A program made the translations under genes and the position numbers. Below the pieces are notes generated by a model. It saw nothing but the letters and a program-made list of their open reading frames with translations. It did not search any database and was not told the DNA's origin. Source: Peronospora farinosa (Eukaryota; Oomycota; Peronosporomycetes; Peronosporales; Peronosporaceae). From it: a stretch of DNA of 34,544 bases. Numbering within the stretch: the stretch's first letter is position 1; each line of letters opens with the position of its first letter. This document shows positions 20,402-29,397 of the stretch, piece by piece. Location: NCBI GenBank assembly GCA_947646735.1, contig CANTFK010000619.1, positions 1 to 34,544 of the forward strand, in the 5' to 3' direction.

Positions 20402-20895
20402 CTACTAGCAACTAAACGAAAGTCCAAGCACGCTACAATCATTGCAGTCCCATGCCATTGGGAGTTTCTGAAGCCATTTTTCCTAATGTCTCGTCTATTT
20501 GCATCATAGTCGTCCATTTTTTGTATCAAATTTGTAATTTACAAACATGCCCTGGTGTAGCGCCTGATTCAGTTAAGTTGCCAGATAGTTAGTTAAGTAG
20601 CCTCCCAACATGGCTACATTTTGGTGGTTTTTTCCATGTCTGTATTCCAACCTTGACAACTTCAAACTGGCTCGTCTGTCGAGCGTGGAATAGATGCTTC
20701 AGTTTCGAATTTGCACCGTCTTCGCATCATTATTCTCAATCCATTCTATACTAAGAACTCAATAGGCTCGTTGGAAGCTTCTATTTTTTCCATAATCATT
20801 AGTGTAGTAGCTCAATATTTCAATTTTATTGCAAGTGCACAATCAGTTCATTAACAAGTCGTGCAGTTTTGGCTTCTTCTTCTTCTTACGTCCTC
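20402..20895. other. Intergenic: GCP4 3' end and channel-gene promoter
   Basis: Nearly 500 bp with no open frame of note. A GTTCATTAAC motif near 20847-20856, about 40-50 nt before the channel ATG, resembles the initiator core. No repeat or RNA gene is recognised. Confidence 0.45.
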
Positions 20896-23800
20896 ATGGC
20901 GGACGCCACGCCAAAATCAGAGCATTTTCATGGACATGGAGAGGACTATTCCCAAGATTTTTGTGAGGGTGCAAGAAGACATGACGGAAAGAAGAGACGA
21001 TGGATAAGTGATTACTGCACGAGACGATTAAGAGTGAAAACGACTGAGCAAGTTGAGGCTGAAGAAGTGAGTCGAGGAAGTAGTAGTTCAAGGCTCAAGA
21101 CTCAGGATCAAATTGTCACCGCTCGACGATTAAAGCAGCAGATTGCACATTACTCAACCATGCGTGTGCATATGAAGCGCGTGCAATTATGTCTTGAACA
21201 GGAGAAACGCAACAAGTTTTACAAGGAATTGGTGGTCTATTTGTGCTTCTTGGCAGTCGTCATGGCGACATTATTGACATTGCCAGTTCACTTTCCATAC
21301 GAGCAGAATTCAGTCTTGGATAATACTTACTTTCGTGAACAGTTTCCAGATGAAACGTATCCGAAAAACTTTTATGATGTTGGCAATGAGGGTGAAATGT
21401 GGCAGTGGATCAATGGACCGATGCTTTATCAGATCTATGACTCTCCTAGACGCAATAACCGCCCGATTGGCAGTATCCAGATGCGAACAGGTCGAGTGAA
21501 AGGCACGCTTTGCAGTCAGACTTCTGGACGAAGTGGCTTCGTTATGTTTTCGGATGCAATTTGTTATCCCGAGTATTCGACGAGAGACGAAAGAAAGGAT
21601 GCGTACGGCAATAATAGTGGCGTGCTCGATGCACAATATCACTGGACCAACGGACTGAGTAAGCTGCTACGCTCTGAAACGTTTAAACCAGGTCTTGTGA
21701 GCCGCGAGATGGACTATGGACACGGTGGGTACGTAGTTTATCTACCGCGTGACAATCATACTGCAGCCACCGCATTAGTCAAGCAGCTACAAAGCGACTT
21801 TATTCAAGATGATACGCGGTACATGGTATCAACCTTTGCGTTTTATAATGCACCCAGCAACATCTTTTCACATGTGCAGGGACTATTTGAGATGAGCAAC
21901 ACCGATTACATGGAAGTCACAGCACGAATCAAAAGTTTTCGCATTCTGGCAAGCTACAAGGACACTGGTGACTTTTTGGATGCTAATTCTCTCGTGATTG
22001 TTTTGATGATTGCTACGCTCTTGCTCGCTACTCGTGAAATCTCAGATTTGCGCACCTATGGGCTGCGCAAGTATGTACAATCTCTTTGGAATGTTTTGGA
22101 TATGGTCCAACTCGTGCTGCTCGTTGTGTTTCTTACGATCTGGGTGCTTTTTATCGTAGAAGCAGAAAACATTCGTGACGATCTTTATCGTGTTGGTGAC
22201 ATGGATTGTTCCGGTCCGGCGGAAGACCAGGAAACAGCACGAACGTGCTTTATCGATATCGAGCAATTAGCATGGCTATCTCGTTCAGTGACAAACTACG
22301 CAGCAGTTCTTGGACTGGTGTCCGTAGCCATTGTGTTCAAGTACTTGCGATTGAACTCGCGCTTGAATCTGCTTTGGCGCACTCTTCGCTTTGCAGCCAA
22401 GGATCTTCTCGCGTTCGTGATTATTTTCTTTACTATTTTCTTTGGTTTTGCAGTCATGGGCTTCCTGACATTCGGCAGAGCTGTACAGCAGTACCATTCA
22501 CTGTCGGTGTCGCTGACGAGCTGTTTCCAAATGCTGTTGGGTGCATTTGATTACGAAGAGATTTACACTGCTAACCCGACCATGGCCGCAATCTTCTTCT
22601 TCAGCTTCATGATCTCTATCTACCTCATTTGTGTTAATATGTTCATCGCTATCATGAGTGAGTACTATTCGGTAGCCCAGAATGAAAAGAAGACTCTCGA
22701 AGAGAACAAGCGCAATATTGCAGATAGTAAAGACGATGATTTTCGCGATTCACTTCAGCTTTTGGACGTCGAGTATGACTTAGTCAAGCAGATTAAGAAT
22801 TACATCTATGGTCTGCGCGTACGAGTAAAGATGCCCCCAGTTGTAAACGCTAACACGGTGTGCAACACCCAGCAGCTCGTGTTATGCGGTTTCCAGCGGG
22901 TTTTACTCGTAGACTATGACTATCTCATGGCTGAACGGAAGCGGCTACGTCGAAAATTCCGTGCCTGTGTACACCTGGTCATGTGTTGTGGTGACTTGAT
23001 GCGCCAGAACGATCCGGATTTCGTGATGCAAGTGGAGCTAGATTTTATTGGCGAGAGCGCGCGTCCTCGAGCGGATTCTGCTGACTCATCCGCTGCTGAT
23101 CTTGTCGAGTTTCCCGTGACTTACGTTCCCATTTCATCATCGCTGGCTAACACTGTTGAGATTCTCAAGCGGTTGAAGCAAGGAATGTTTGTCAAGATCG
23201 ATGATGGCTCGCTTACGAACGATCAGATCACGCTGGAGGTACTCGGAGATCAGGACAAGTACGTTCCGTCGCGCTTTATACGCCAGCAGCAGGCTGTAAA
23301 GCAGAATGATGAATACTATGAGAGCAATGACGGATTTCATGTGCGCATCAGTGAAGGCGCTAACACTACCGAAATATGTGGAAGCAATCACAACCATGAG
23401 TTTGGTTTGCGGCATAACCACCCGAAGATCGGTGGAGCGGATCACATTCGGGCGTGTCGTGTGCTCTACAATGGCAATGCTCTGCTTGACGGCAACGAAA
23501 TGTGCATCATGCCTCGTTCGACATGGTTTCGCTACTTTGCTGAATACGTTGGATGGGGCTACGTCAAGCGGCATCTGACATGCAAGCGGAAGAAGAAGAA
23601 AATCCGCCGCCTCGTGACAGATGCTGAAGTTGATCGGCTTATCAAGGAGAGTTATGCTGCACCTGGGCGCGACATCTCGTGCAGATTCGACGAGCTTGTG
23701 CGCAACTTCCGCATGTTTATTGCTAAGAAGGTGCACAAACGTCACCTTCGTATCCCGAATCTTGAAGACCGCATCTTTCAGGAGGTAATCACATTTCTCG

Positions 23801-24885
23801 AGCGATTTCCATCAGCACTAACTCCTTTGGACAAACGCGAATTGGAAGGCTACAAGTACACGCCTCAACCATTGGATACCCGTCGTATTCGGTTGCCCCA
23901 CTCTATTAATCTGCTGGCAGAGTTGTTATCGCAAAATGCACACGAAGTTTGGGCCGTGGGGCGAATCAATCAAGGTTGGCGCTGGGGCACTGGACGCGAC
24001 AACGACACAAAGCTTCATCCTGACCTTGTCCCATATGAATCTCTTACGGAGCAGGACAAGCAGTACGATCGTGACACATCCATGTCGGCACTTAAAGTCA
24101 TTACGGCGCTAGGTTATGTGCTGGAGCCTCCATCTAGCAATGCAGAGCAGTTTGACGGATTCGAGTTCGGCACCGCCGCGACTGAACCTGGAGGCACTTA
24201 CGTGCCGAAACCAATCCCGACTGATGATGTGAAAGTCCCCCCGCATCTTCGTTCAGTGATTGAGCTTCTTGCTGAAAACACACACGAAGTGTGGGCACAG
24301 ATGCGCATGGAGCAAGGCTGGAAGTTTGGTCCGCGACGTGATGATGCGAAGAGGGAACACAATGGTCTCGTCCCGTACATTTACCTCAATCAGGACGAGA
24401 AGCAAATGGACCGCAACACCGCCATGCAGACAGTAAAGCTCATTTTGCGTCTCGGGTTCAATTTCACGCACAAGGATCAACGAGCTCGCAGTGGGAAGAA
24501 GAAACAATCGGTCCATACTAAGATGGTTGGCCGCAACGAAAAGTCGGAAGTGCGTCACGTCAAAGAGGCAGTTACGTTGGCACGTGGTGCCACCCGTGCT
24601 AAACGTGCCTTCATGGGTCGCAACGGCCCTTTTTCCAGCCTCCGTTCGTCCTCCGCTGCAAGTCTCTTCTCGTTCTACTCATCTGGATCGGAGACGACAC
24701 CACAAGAATCGCAACAATGTAGAGCTGCTGTGGCTCATGAACGGCTAATTGCAACAGCTTCGTCATCTACAGTGACAGTCGAATCCGCAGGCGACATCAC
24801 GATGCTGATCTCTTCGGTTCAGTCTGTAAGCTCCACAGCGGAGTCCTTTAACTCACCAAAAAATGGCGATGGTTTCAACAGCTAG
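20896..24885 (+). CDS. Polycystin (PKD2/TRPP)-like channel with two RyR repeats
   Basis: An intronless frame of 1329 codons from the ATG at 20896; the frame is open a little further up but has no earlier ATG. Membrane span 1 is at about 111-133. It is followed by an extracellular polycystin domain (about 140-360; FYDVGNEGEMWQWINGPMLY, REMDYGHGGYVVYLP), spans 2-5 (about 365-385, 400-421, 468-486, 504-527), a pore helix and filter (FQMLLGAFDYEEI, about 544-556) and span 6 (about 562-591). The cytosolic tail of some 740 residues ends with two RyR repeats (about 1000-1078 and 1113-1191; NAHEVWAVGRINQGWRWG and NTHEVWAQMRMEQGWKFG, each followed by LVPY and a DR-containing helix). TRPP channels pass cations, often calcium, in cilia or ER. 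RyR repeats are known from ryanodine receptors. I infer a calcium-permeable, ligand-regulated channel. Confidence 0.85.
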   Translation: MADATPKSEHFHGHGEDYSQDFCEGARRHDGKKRRWISDYCTRRLRVKTTEQVEAEEVSRGSSSSRLKTQDQIVTARRLKQQIAHYSTMRVHMKRVQLCLEQEKRNKFYKELVVYLCFLAVVMATLLTLPVHFPYEQNSVLDNTYFREQFPDETYPKNFYDVGNEGEMWQWINGPMLYQIYDSPRRNNRPIGSIQMRTGRVKGTLCSQTSGRSGFVMFSDAICYPEYSTRDERKDAYGNNSGVLDAQYHWTNGLSKLLRSETFKPGLVSREMDYGHGGYVVYLPRDNHTAATALVKQLQSDFIQDDTRYMVSTFAFYNAPSNIFSHVQGLFEMSNTDYMEVTARIKSFRILASYKDTGDFLDANSLVIVLMIATLLLATREISDLRTYGLRKYVQSLWNVLDMVQLVLLVVFLTIWVLFIVEAENIRDDLYRVGDMDCSGPAEDQETARTCFIDIEQLAWLSRSVTNYAAVLGLVSVAIVFKYLRLNSRLNLLWRTLRFAAKDLLAFVIIFFTIFFGFAVMGFLTFGRAVQQYHSLSVSLTSCFQMLLGAFDYEEIYTANPTMAAIFFFSFMISIYLICVNMFIAIMSEYYSVAQNEKKTLEENKRNIADSKDDDFRDSLQLLDVEYDLVKQIKNYIYGLRVRVKMPPVVNANTVCNTQQLVLCGFQRVLLVDYDYLMAERKRLRRKFRACVHLVMCCGDLMRQNDPDFVMQVELDFIGESARPRADSADSSAADLVEFPVTYVPISSSLANTVEILKRLKQGMFVKIDDGSLTNDQITLEVLGDQDKYVPSRFIRQQQAVKQNDEYYESNDGFHVRISEGANTTEICGSNHNHEFGLRHNHPKIGGADHIRACRVLYNGNALLDGNEMCIMPRSTWFRYFAEYVGWGYVKRHLTCKRKKKKIRRLVTDAEVDRLIKESYAAPGRDISCRFDELVRNFRMFIAKKVHKRHLRIPNLEDRIFQEVITFLERFPSALTPLDKRELEGYKYTPQPLDTRRIRLPHSINLLAELLSQNAHEVWAVGRINQGWRWGTGRDNDTKLHPDLVPYESLTEQDKQYDRDTSMSALKVITALGYVLEPPSSNAEQFDGFEFGTAATEPGGTYVPKPIPTDDVKVPPHLRSVIELLAENTHEVWAQMRMEQGWKFGPRRDDAKREHNGLVPYIYLNQDEKQMDRNTAMQTVKLILRLGFNFTHKDQRARSGKKKQSVHTKMVGRNEKSEVRHVKEAVTLARGATRAKRAFMGRNGPFSSLRSSSAASLFSFYSSGSETTPQESQQCRAAVAHERLIATASSSTVTVESAGDITMLISSVQSVSSTAESFNSPKNGDGFNS

Positions 24886-24968
24886 AGCAGTAGAAAGCTA
24901 GATGAATTTCATGACACGTACAATATACCTTTCGGCTCATTCCAATAGAACATAACTTCTTCCTTTGA

Positions 24969-27572
24969 TTAGAACAGGAAGAACCGCTGCGCCAGTGGAA
25001 CCGATAACGCTGGGCCGCAGGTCAGTCGTTTTCCGTCGGCGTGCACTTTGTATGTCTCTGGGTCGACCTTAATCTTTGGCAACGCGTCGTTCAACTTCAT
25101 GTCTTTCTTCGTAATGCCTCGGCAATGACGGACCGGTTCAATGCGCTTCTTCAATCCATACGACTGCGCAATTTTCTTGTCCATGCAGCTCTGACTGACA
25201 AAAGCAATCGAGCCCATGCCAACAGCAGCACCAAGAGCACCGAACATGGGGCGCATCTTCACGGGTTGGGGCGTCGGAATGGATGCGTTTGGGTCACCCA
25301 TCTGAGCGTACGCAATAGCACCACCTTTAATTACAAGTTCGGGCTTGCTGCCGAAGAAGCACGGCTTCCACAAGCAAAGATCAGCTAGCTTGTTCACCTC
25401 CACGGATCCAATAAGGTGTGACATTCCATGGGCTATAGCGGGGTTTATCGTGTACTTGGCAACGTAGCGCCGAACACGGAAGTTGTCACGCTTGTGATCC
25501 GATGCTGCGTCCTCAGGAAGAAGACCAAGCTGCTTCTTCATCTTGTCAGCAGTTTGCCACGTGCGCGTAATTACTTCACCGACGCGTCCCATTGCCTGCG
25601 AGTCCGATGAGATGATACTGATTGCTCCCATATCATGCAATAAGTCTTCAGCAGCGATGGTCTCACCACGGATACGCGATTCAGCAAAGGCCACATCTTC
25701 TGCAATGTTTGCGTCCAAGTGATGGCACACCATCAGCATATCCACGTGCTCATCAATTGTGTTACGAGTGTACGGACGAGTCGGGTTTGTCGACGACGGA
25801 AGCACATTTGGCTCACCACACACGGTCACGATGTCCGGAGCGTGGCCTCCGCCAGCTCCTTCACTGTGGTACGTATGAATTGTTCGGCCCTTGAATGCCT
25901 TGATAGTGTGCTCTACGCAACATGACTCGTTCAACGTGTCGGTGTGGATTGTCACTTGAACATCGTTCTCCTCCGCGACACGGAGGCAGTTATCGATAGC
26001 CGCAGGAGTAGTCCCATAGTCTTCATGAAGCTTCATACCAACAGCACCTGCATCAATTGTATCTTGGAGACCTTTGGGAAGCGCAGTGTTGCCCTTGCTT
26101 GTCAGACCAATGTTCATCGGTATTGTGTCTGTCGCCTGTAGCATCAGCTTCATATGGCTCGGACCAGGAGTACATGTTGTAGCTTTTGTACCTGTTGCTG
26201 GACCAGTACCTCCACCGACGAGCGTAGTTAAGCCACTTGCAAGTGCTTCGGTGCACAGCTGTGGGCAAATAAAATGCACGTGAGCGTCAATGCCTCCTGC
26301 AGTTAGAATCAAGCCTTCTCCTGCGATCACTTCCGTGTTCACGCCCACAATTAGATTTGGCATTACACTGTCCATCACATCCGGGTTGCCTCCCTTGCCA
26401 ATGCCTGCAATCAACCCATCCTTGATGCCAACGTCGGCCTTGTAGATGCCCGAGTAGTCCACAATCAACGCGTTGGTGATGATCGTGTCCACCACTTGAG
26501 CTGACGTCTTTCCAGATGCTTGACCCATACCTTCACGCAGCGTCTTACCACCACCAAATTTACATTCATCTCCATACACTGTCATATCTTTTTCCACCGC
26601 CACGAATAGTTCCGTATCACCAAGACGTACAGCATCTCCCGTGGTAGGACCATACGTCTGCGCGTACACACTCTTGGGCATCTTGCAGATTCCGAACTCA
26701 GGTTGAGTCACATGACTGGGCAGCTTGGTGAGATCCAATTTCTTGTGGTGAAAACCCTCAGTAAGTGCCTTCGCAACAAAAGTGTCCACCTTTGACTCGT
26801 CCACCATTCCGGTCGCAAGGTTATTACCACCAGTAATCACCTTGTTCCCGGCAATAGGAACAACTGAAACCGTCTTCTGATCTCCCGGTTCAAACCGTAT
26901 CGCAGTGCCCGATGCAATGTTGAGGCGGTGGCCATAGGCGAGTTTTCGGTCCATTTCCAAGTACGGATTGGCCTCAATGAGATGATAGTGACTTCCAACT
27001 TGAATCGGTCGATCAGACAAGTTGGTAATCTGCAGCACGCGTGTTTTTCGACCCAGGTTGAGTACAATGTCCGCGTCTTGAGTAATGAAAGCTCCTGGAG
27101 CTACCGTTGACGTGGTAGCAGACAGCTGACCAAAGACCTCCAGCTTCGGCACAGGCAGGAAAGACCCATAGAGAGCCATCGATAAATCTCCATCCAAATT
27201 GGCAATGGGATTATGAACCGTCACAAGCTTCGTTCCGTCCGGAAACGTGCCTTCCACTTGCACATTATCCAGAATGGAGGCCACACCGTCCATCACTTGA
27301 CGTCTGCACCACTCTAATACAATTAGTAACATGTAATCTTATCTGAGCTTGACGTAAGTCTTAATTGTACAGTACCTGCCAAGCATTTGTGCACCAAGGG
27401 TCATCAGTTCCGCTACCGTCTTGCCATCTCGAATCAATTCCAGGATTTGTGTGGCTAACAAAGCGACACTTTCAATGTAATTGAGACGAAGACCTCGTGC
27501 CAAACGCTTTTGAGCCAAATAACCGGCCGTATGCAGCATCAAATGGTCAACTTCACGTGGACTCAACCGCAT
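24969..27572 (-). CDS. Urease, fused eukaryotic type
   Basis: Two exons (27376-27572 and 24969-27303; 72-nt phase-2 intron GTACTG...GTGCAG) encode 843 residues in the plant-like order gamma-beta-alpha. The junction restores the conserved LGRRQVMDG. The enzyme hydrolyses urea to ammonia and carbamate with a dinickel centre. All expected residues are present: HVHF for two His ligands, the carbamylated Lys of KLHEDYG at position 490 (the same number as jack bean urease), [22 protein letters not shown], and the flap Cys592-His593 in MVCHHLD. It ends RFFLF like plant ureases. It should be active if the nickel-insertion proteins (UreD/F/G) are encoded elsewhere; none is in the window. The stop lies 83 bp from the convergent channel gene. 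Confidence 0.97.
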
Positions 27573-28261
27573 TTGTGATACAATACAAACTCACTTGGGT
27601 ATTACGGTGCAAAAACTCAAATGAGCCCTTTTTGTAGTAACAGCGTTCTTGAAGTGATGCACTGCGCGTCACGACTCTTGATCCAATCAGATGCTTGAAA
27701 ATAGGTTCTGGACGAATTTTGTACAGCACGATTGACGTTACGCGCCATGTTACTCAAAACGATCAGCATAAAAAGGTCAATCGTCTAGACCCTCTTGTTG
27801 TCTCATTGTCTCATTTTCAAGCCAAAGTATCCATGAGTTTGTTTGAAACCTTTGTTTTAAAGGGGTTCAAGTCCTTGCAATACTCGAAAGCTCGCTATTG
27901 CTGACAATACTGTATCAATAAAATTTAGACTCACCCCGTGGGGATGTCGTTACACCATTCATGCAGGTCGGAACTTACCCAACAAGTCATAAAACCAGGT
28001 CAAAACACAAAGTCATGACAAAAATTCTCAACTTTCGTCTCATGAACCTTTGTATTCACAGGTGGCTCAGGTAGATAGTCGATATGGCTATTTATGTACC
28101 TATTAATTAAGTATAGACTACCGGTATGACTACCGGTACGACAAAACTCTTTTGAGAATTAATACATCATTGCAGAAAAACGAATTTGCTAAAAAGAGAC
28201 GTGTTCTAAAAAAAAACTCGAGGAGTTCAAAGCACAATCGCTTGTTAAGATACTGAACACT

Positions 28262-28282
28262 CTCAAATCGACGTGATTTGAG
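28262..28282. repeat. Short stem-loop, 8-bp arms
   Basis: CTCAAATC at 28262-28269 and GATTTGAG at 28275-28282 are perfect complements around the 5-nt loop GACGT. It is the first of three palindromes in 190 bp. Confidence 0.7.
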
Positions 28283-28321
28283 TTCGGCATGAAGAATGTT
28301 TTTGAGAGTTGCTAGAAATGA

Positions 28322-28346
28322 GGCCTGTGGGAATAGACGACAGGCC
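28322..28346. repeat. Short stem-loop, 7-bp arms
   Basis: GGCCTGT at 28322-28328 and ACAGGCC at 28340-28346 are perfect complements around an 11-nt loop. It lies 21 bp before the large inverted repeat. Confidence 0.7.
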
Positions 28347-28367
28347 GTAAATTTTTACAAGCCAGTC

Positions 28368-28453
28368 GCCTCGTTGTCGATCATGTTGTCGACTTGCACT
28401 GATCTTGTCGGGAGAAGATCAGTGCAAGTCGACAGCATGATCGACAACGAGGC
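28368..28453. repeat. Near-perfect inverted repeat, 39-bp arms with 8-nt loop
   Basis: The left arm is 28368-28406, the loop 28407-28414 (GTCGGGAG), and the right arm 28415-28453. The arms are complementary at 38 of 39 positions. The one exception becomes a G-U pair if the plus strand is transcribed, so the RNA would form an unbroken 39-bp hairpin. It is outside any gene I can support. It could be a small-RNA precursor, a foldback element or a protein-binding palindrome. Confidence 0.95.
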
Positions 28454-28543
28454 TGCTGATTCTGCTGGTACCGAAGTAAGAGCCAGAATTTATCATTGTT
28501 AGCGACCTACGTAAAGTGTCGGTGAACGTGACTCTGTTATGAA

Positions 28544-28795
28544 CTAGAGGGTCTGTAAAAATGAACTTATGACTCCTATAGAATACTTTTTCTTTAGCTT
28601 TGCGAACGCAGTTGGAATTGAATCACCTGTGAAAGCTCGTACTGTGTCAACAGGTCGATCCAAAGGTTTCGTAAAGATATCGGTTGGGGCTGAATTGTCT
28701 GTCACGAGATGGGTTCCTAGAGTAAATGCTGATCTATTAAAGAAAAAAAGATGTATGTAAAGAAGAGCTGCCAGCACGTGTAGATGAAGTTGCAT
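28544..28795 (-). mobile_element. Possible remnant of a Ty1/Copia retrotransposon polyprotein end
   Basis: The minus-strand frame contains TDNSAPTDIFTKPLDRPVDT and then FAKLKKKYSIGV. The pattern ...DIFTKPL... followed by a short leucine/lysine helix and G-V is the usual end of Copia-type pol (after RNase H). Only about 60 residues look related; the upstream part is not recognisable, and no long terminal repeats were found. It is best read as an old broken fragment, and chance cannot be excluded. Confidence 0.4.
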
Positions 28796-28913
28796 GGAGA
28801 TACCTTTTATGAGTCTCTTGTTAGAATAAAGTTGGTGCTAGGACCGAGCATGTTTTCAGAAGCCTTTGTAAACTGCACTCTACAAAGACACATTGGCTAC
28901 GGGCGCTTCTTGA

Positions 28914-28926
28914 CCCCCCCCCCCCC
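28914..28926 (+). repeat. Homopolymer run of 13 C
   Basis: Thirteen consecutive C residues in an intergenic stretch. The length is prone to slippage and to sequencing error, and could hide a true indel. Confidence 0.9.
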
Positions 28927-29397
28927 ATCAAACAAGCTTGATATGGTTAAGATCGGCAAGACAGAGGAGCCTGAATCATCATATGTGGGGTGGTTGGTGT
29001 CGGATCGGGGTATCTCTGGTGCAAAAAGCCCCTCGACGCGACCTTCCGTACTACTTCCTCTAGTGGGACGCAGTGTTGAGTGGAGAAGTCCAGCACACTT
29101 GACTAGAGCCCTAACGGATTGTCCCTACGATTCGGTGGAAATTCCAAACTTGAGCACAAACGTCGACTTTGCGTCGCACGTAACTGATAGTGATTGAGGT
29201 AGAGGCGACGGTTAAATGTGAGTGGAGACGAAGCGAGAAATCTGCCATTCCACCCGTTAAGCACTCGCGCAAGCTCCTTTCCAGATACTCTATAAGTTGT
29301 GTGGCTGGTGCCAAGTCTTCCACACTTTCCGACCTGCATCCAGTCAATATCTCCGTCACATATTTCCAACCGCTTCGTTCGGTACAACCGGTCAGCC

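Larger units (their letters stand above)
27573..29397. other. Gene-poor 1.8-kb stretch with palindromes and a transposon-like scrap
   Basis: Between the urease start and the receptor-like kinase start. It holds a direct repeat around GACTACCGGT (about 28116-28140), three stem-loops (28262-28282, 28322-28346, 28368-28453), a short minus-strand Copia-like remnant (28544-28795) and a run of 13 C at 28914-28926. Open frames such as 27695-27904 and 28784-29197 lack protein-like features. No tRNA-like sequence was recognised. Confidence 0.55.

Noticed and set aside
23137..23745. 202-codon minus-strand frame
   Set aside because: It is fully antisense to the channel gene, whose own frame is strongly supported.
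28784..29197. 137-codon plus-strand frame upstream of the kinase
   Set aside because: It runs through the 13-C homopolymer, has no recognisable domain or good start context, and probably belongs to the leader/promoter region.
27573..29397. tRNA genes or a CRISPR-like array in the gene-poor stretch
   Set aside because: No T-loop-like motif with matching acceptor arms and no regularly spaced repeats were seen; the repeats present are palindromes and one short tandem.
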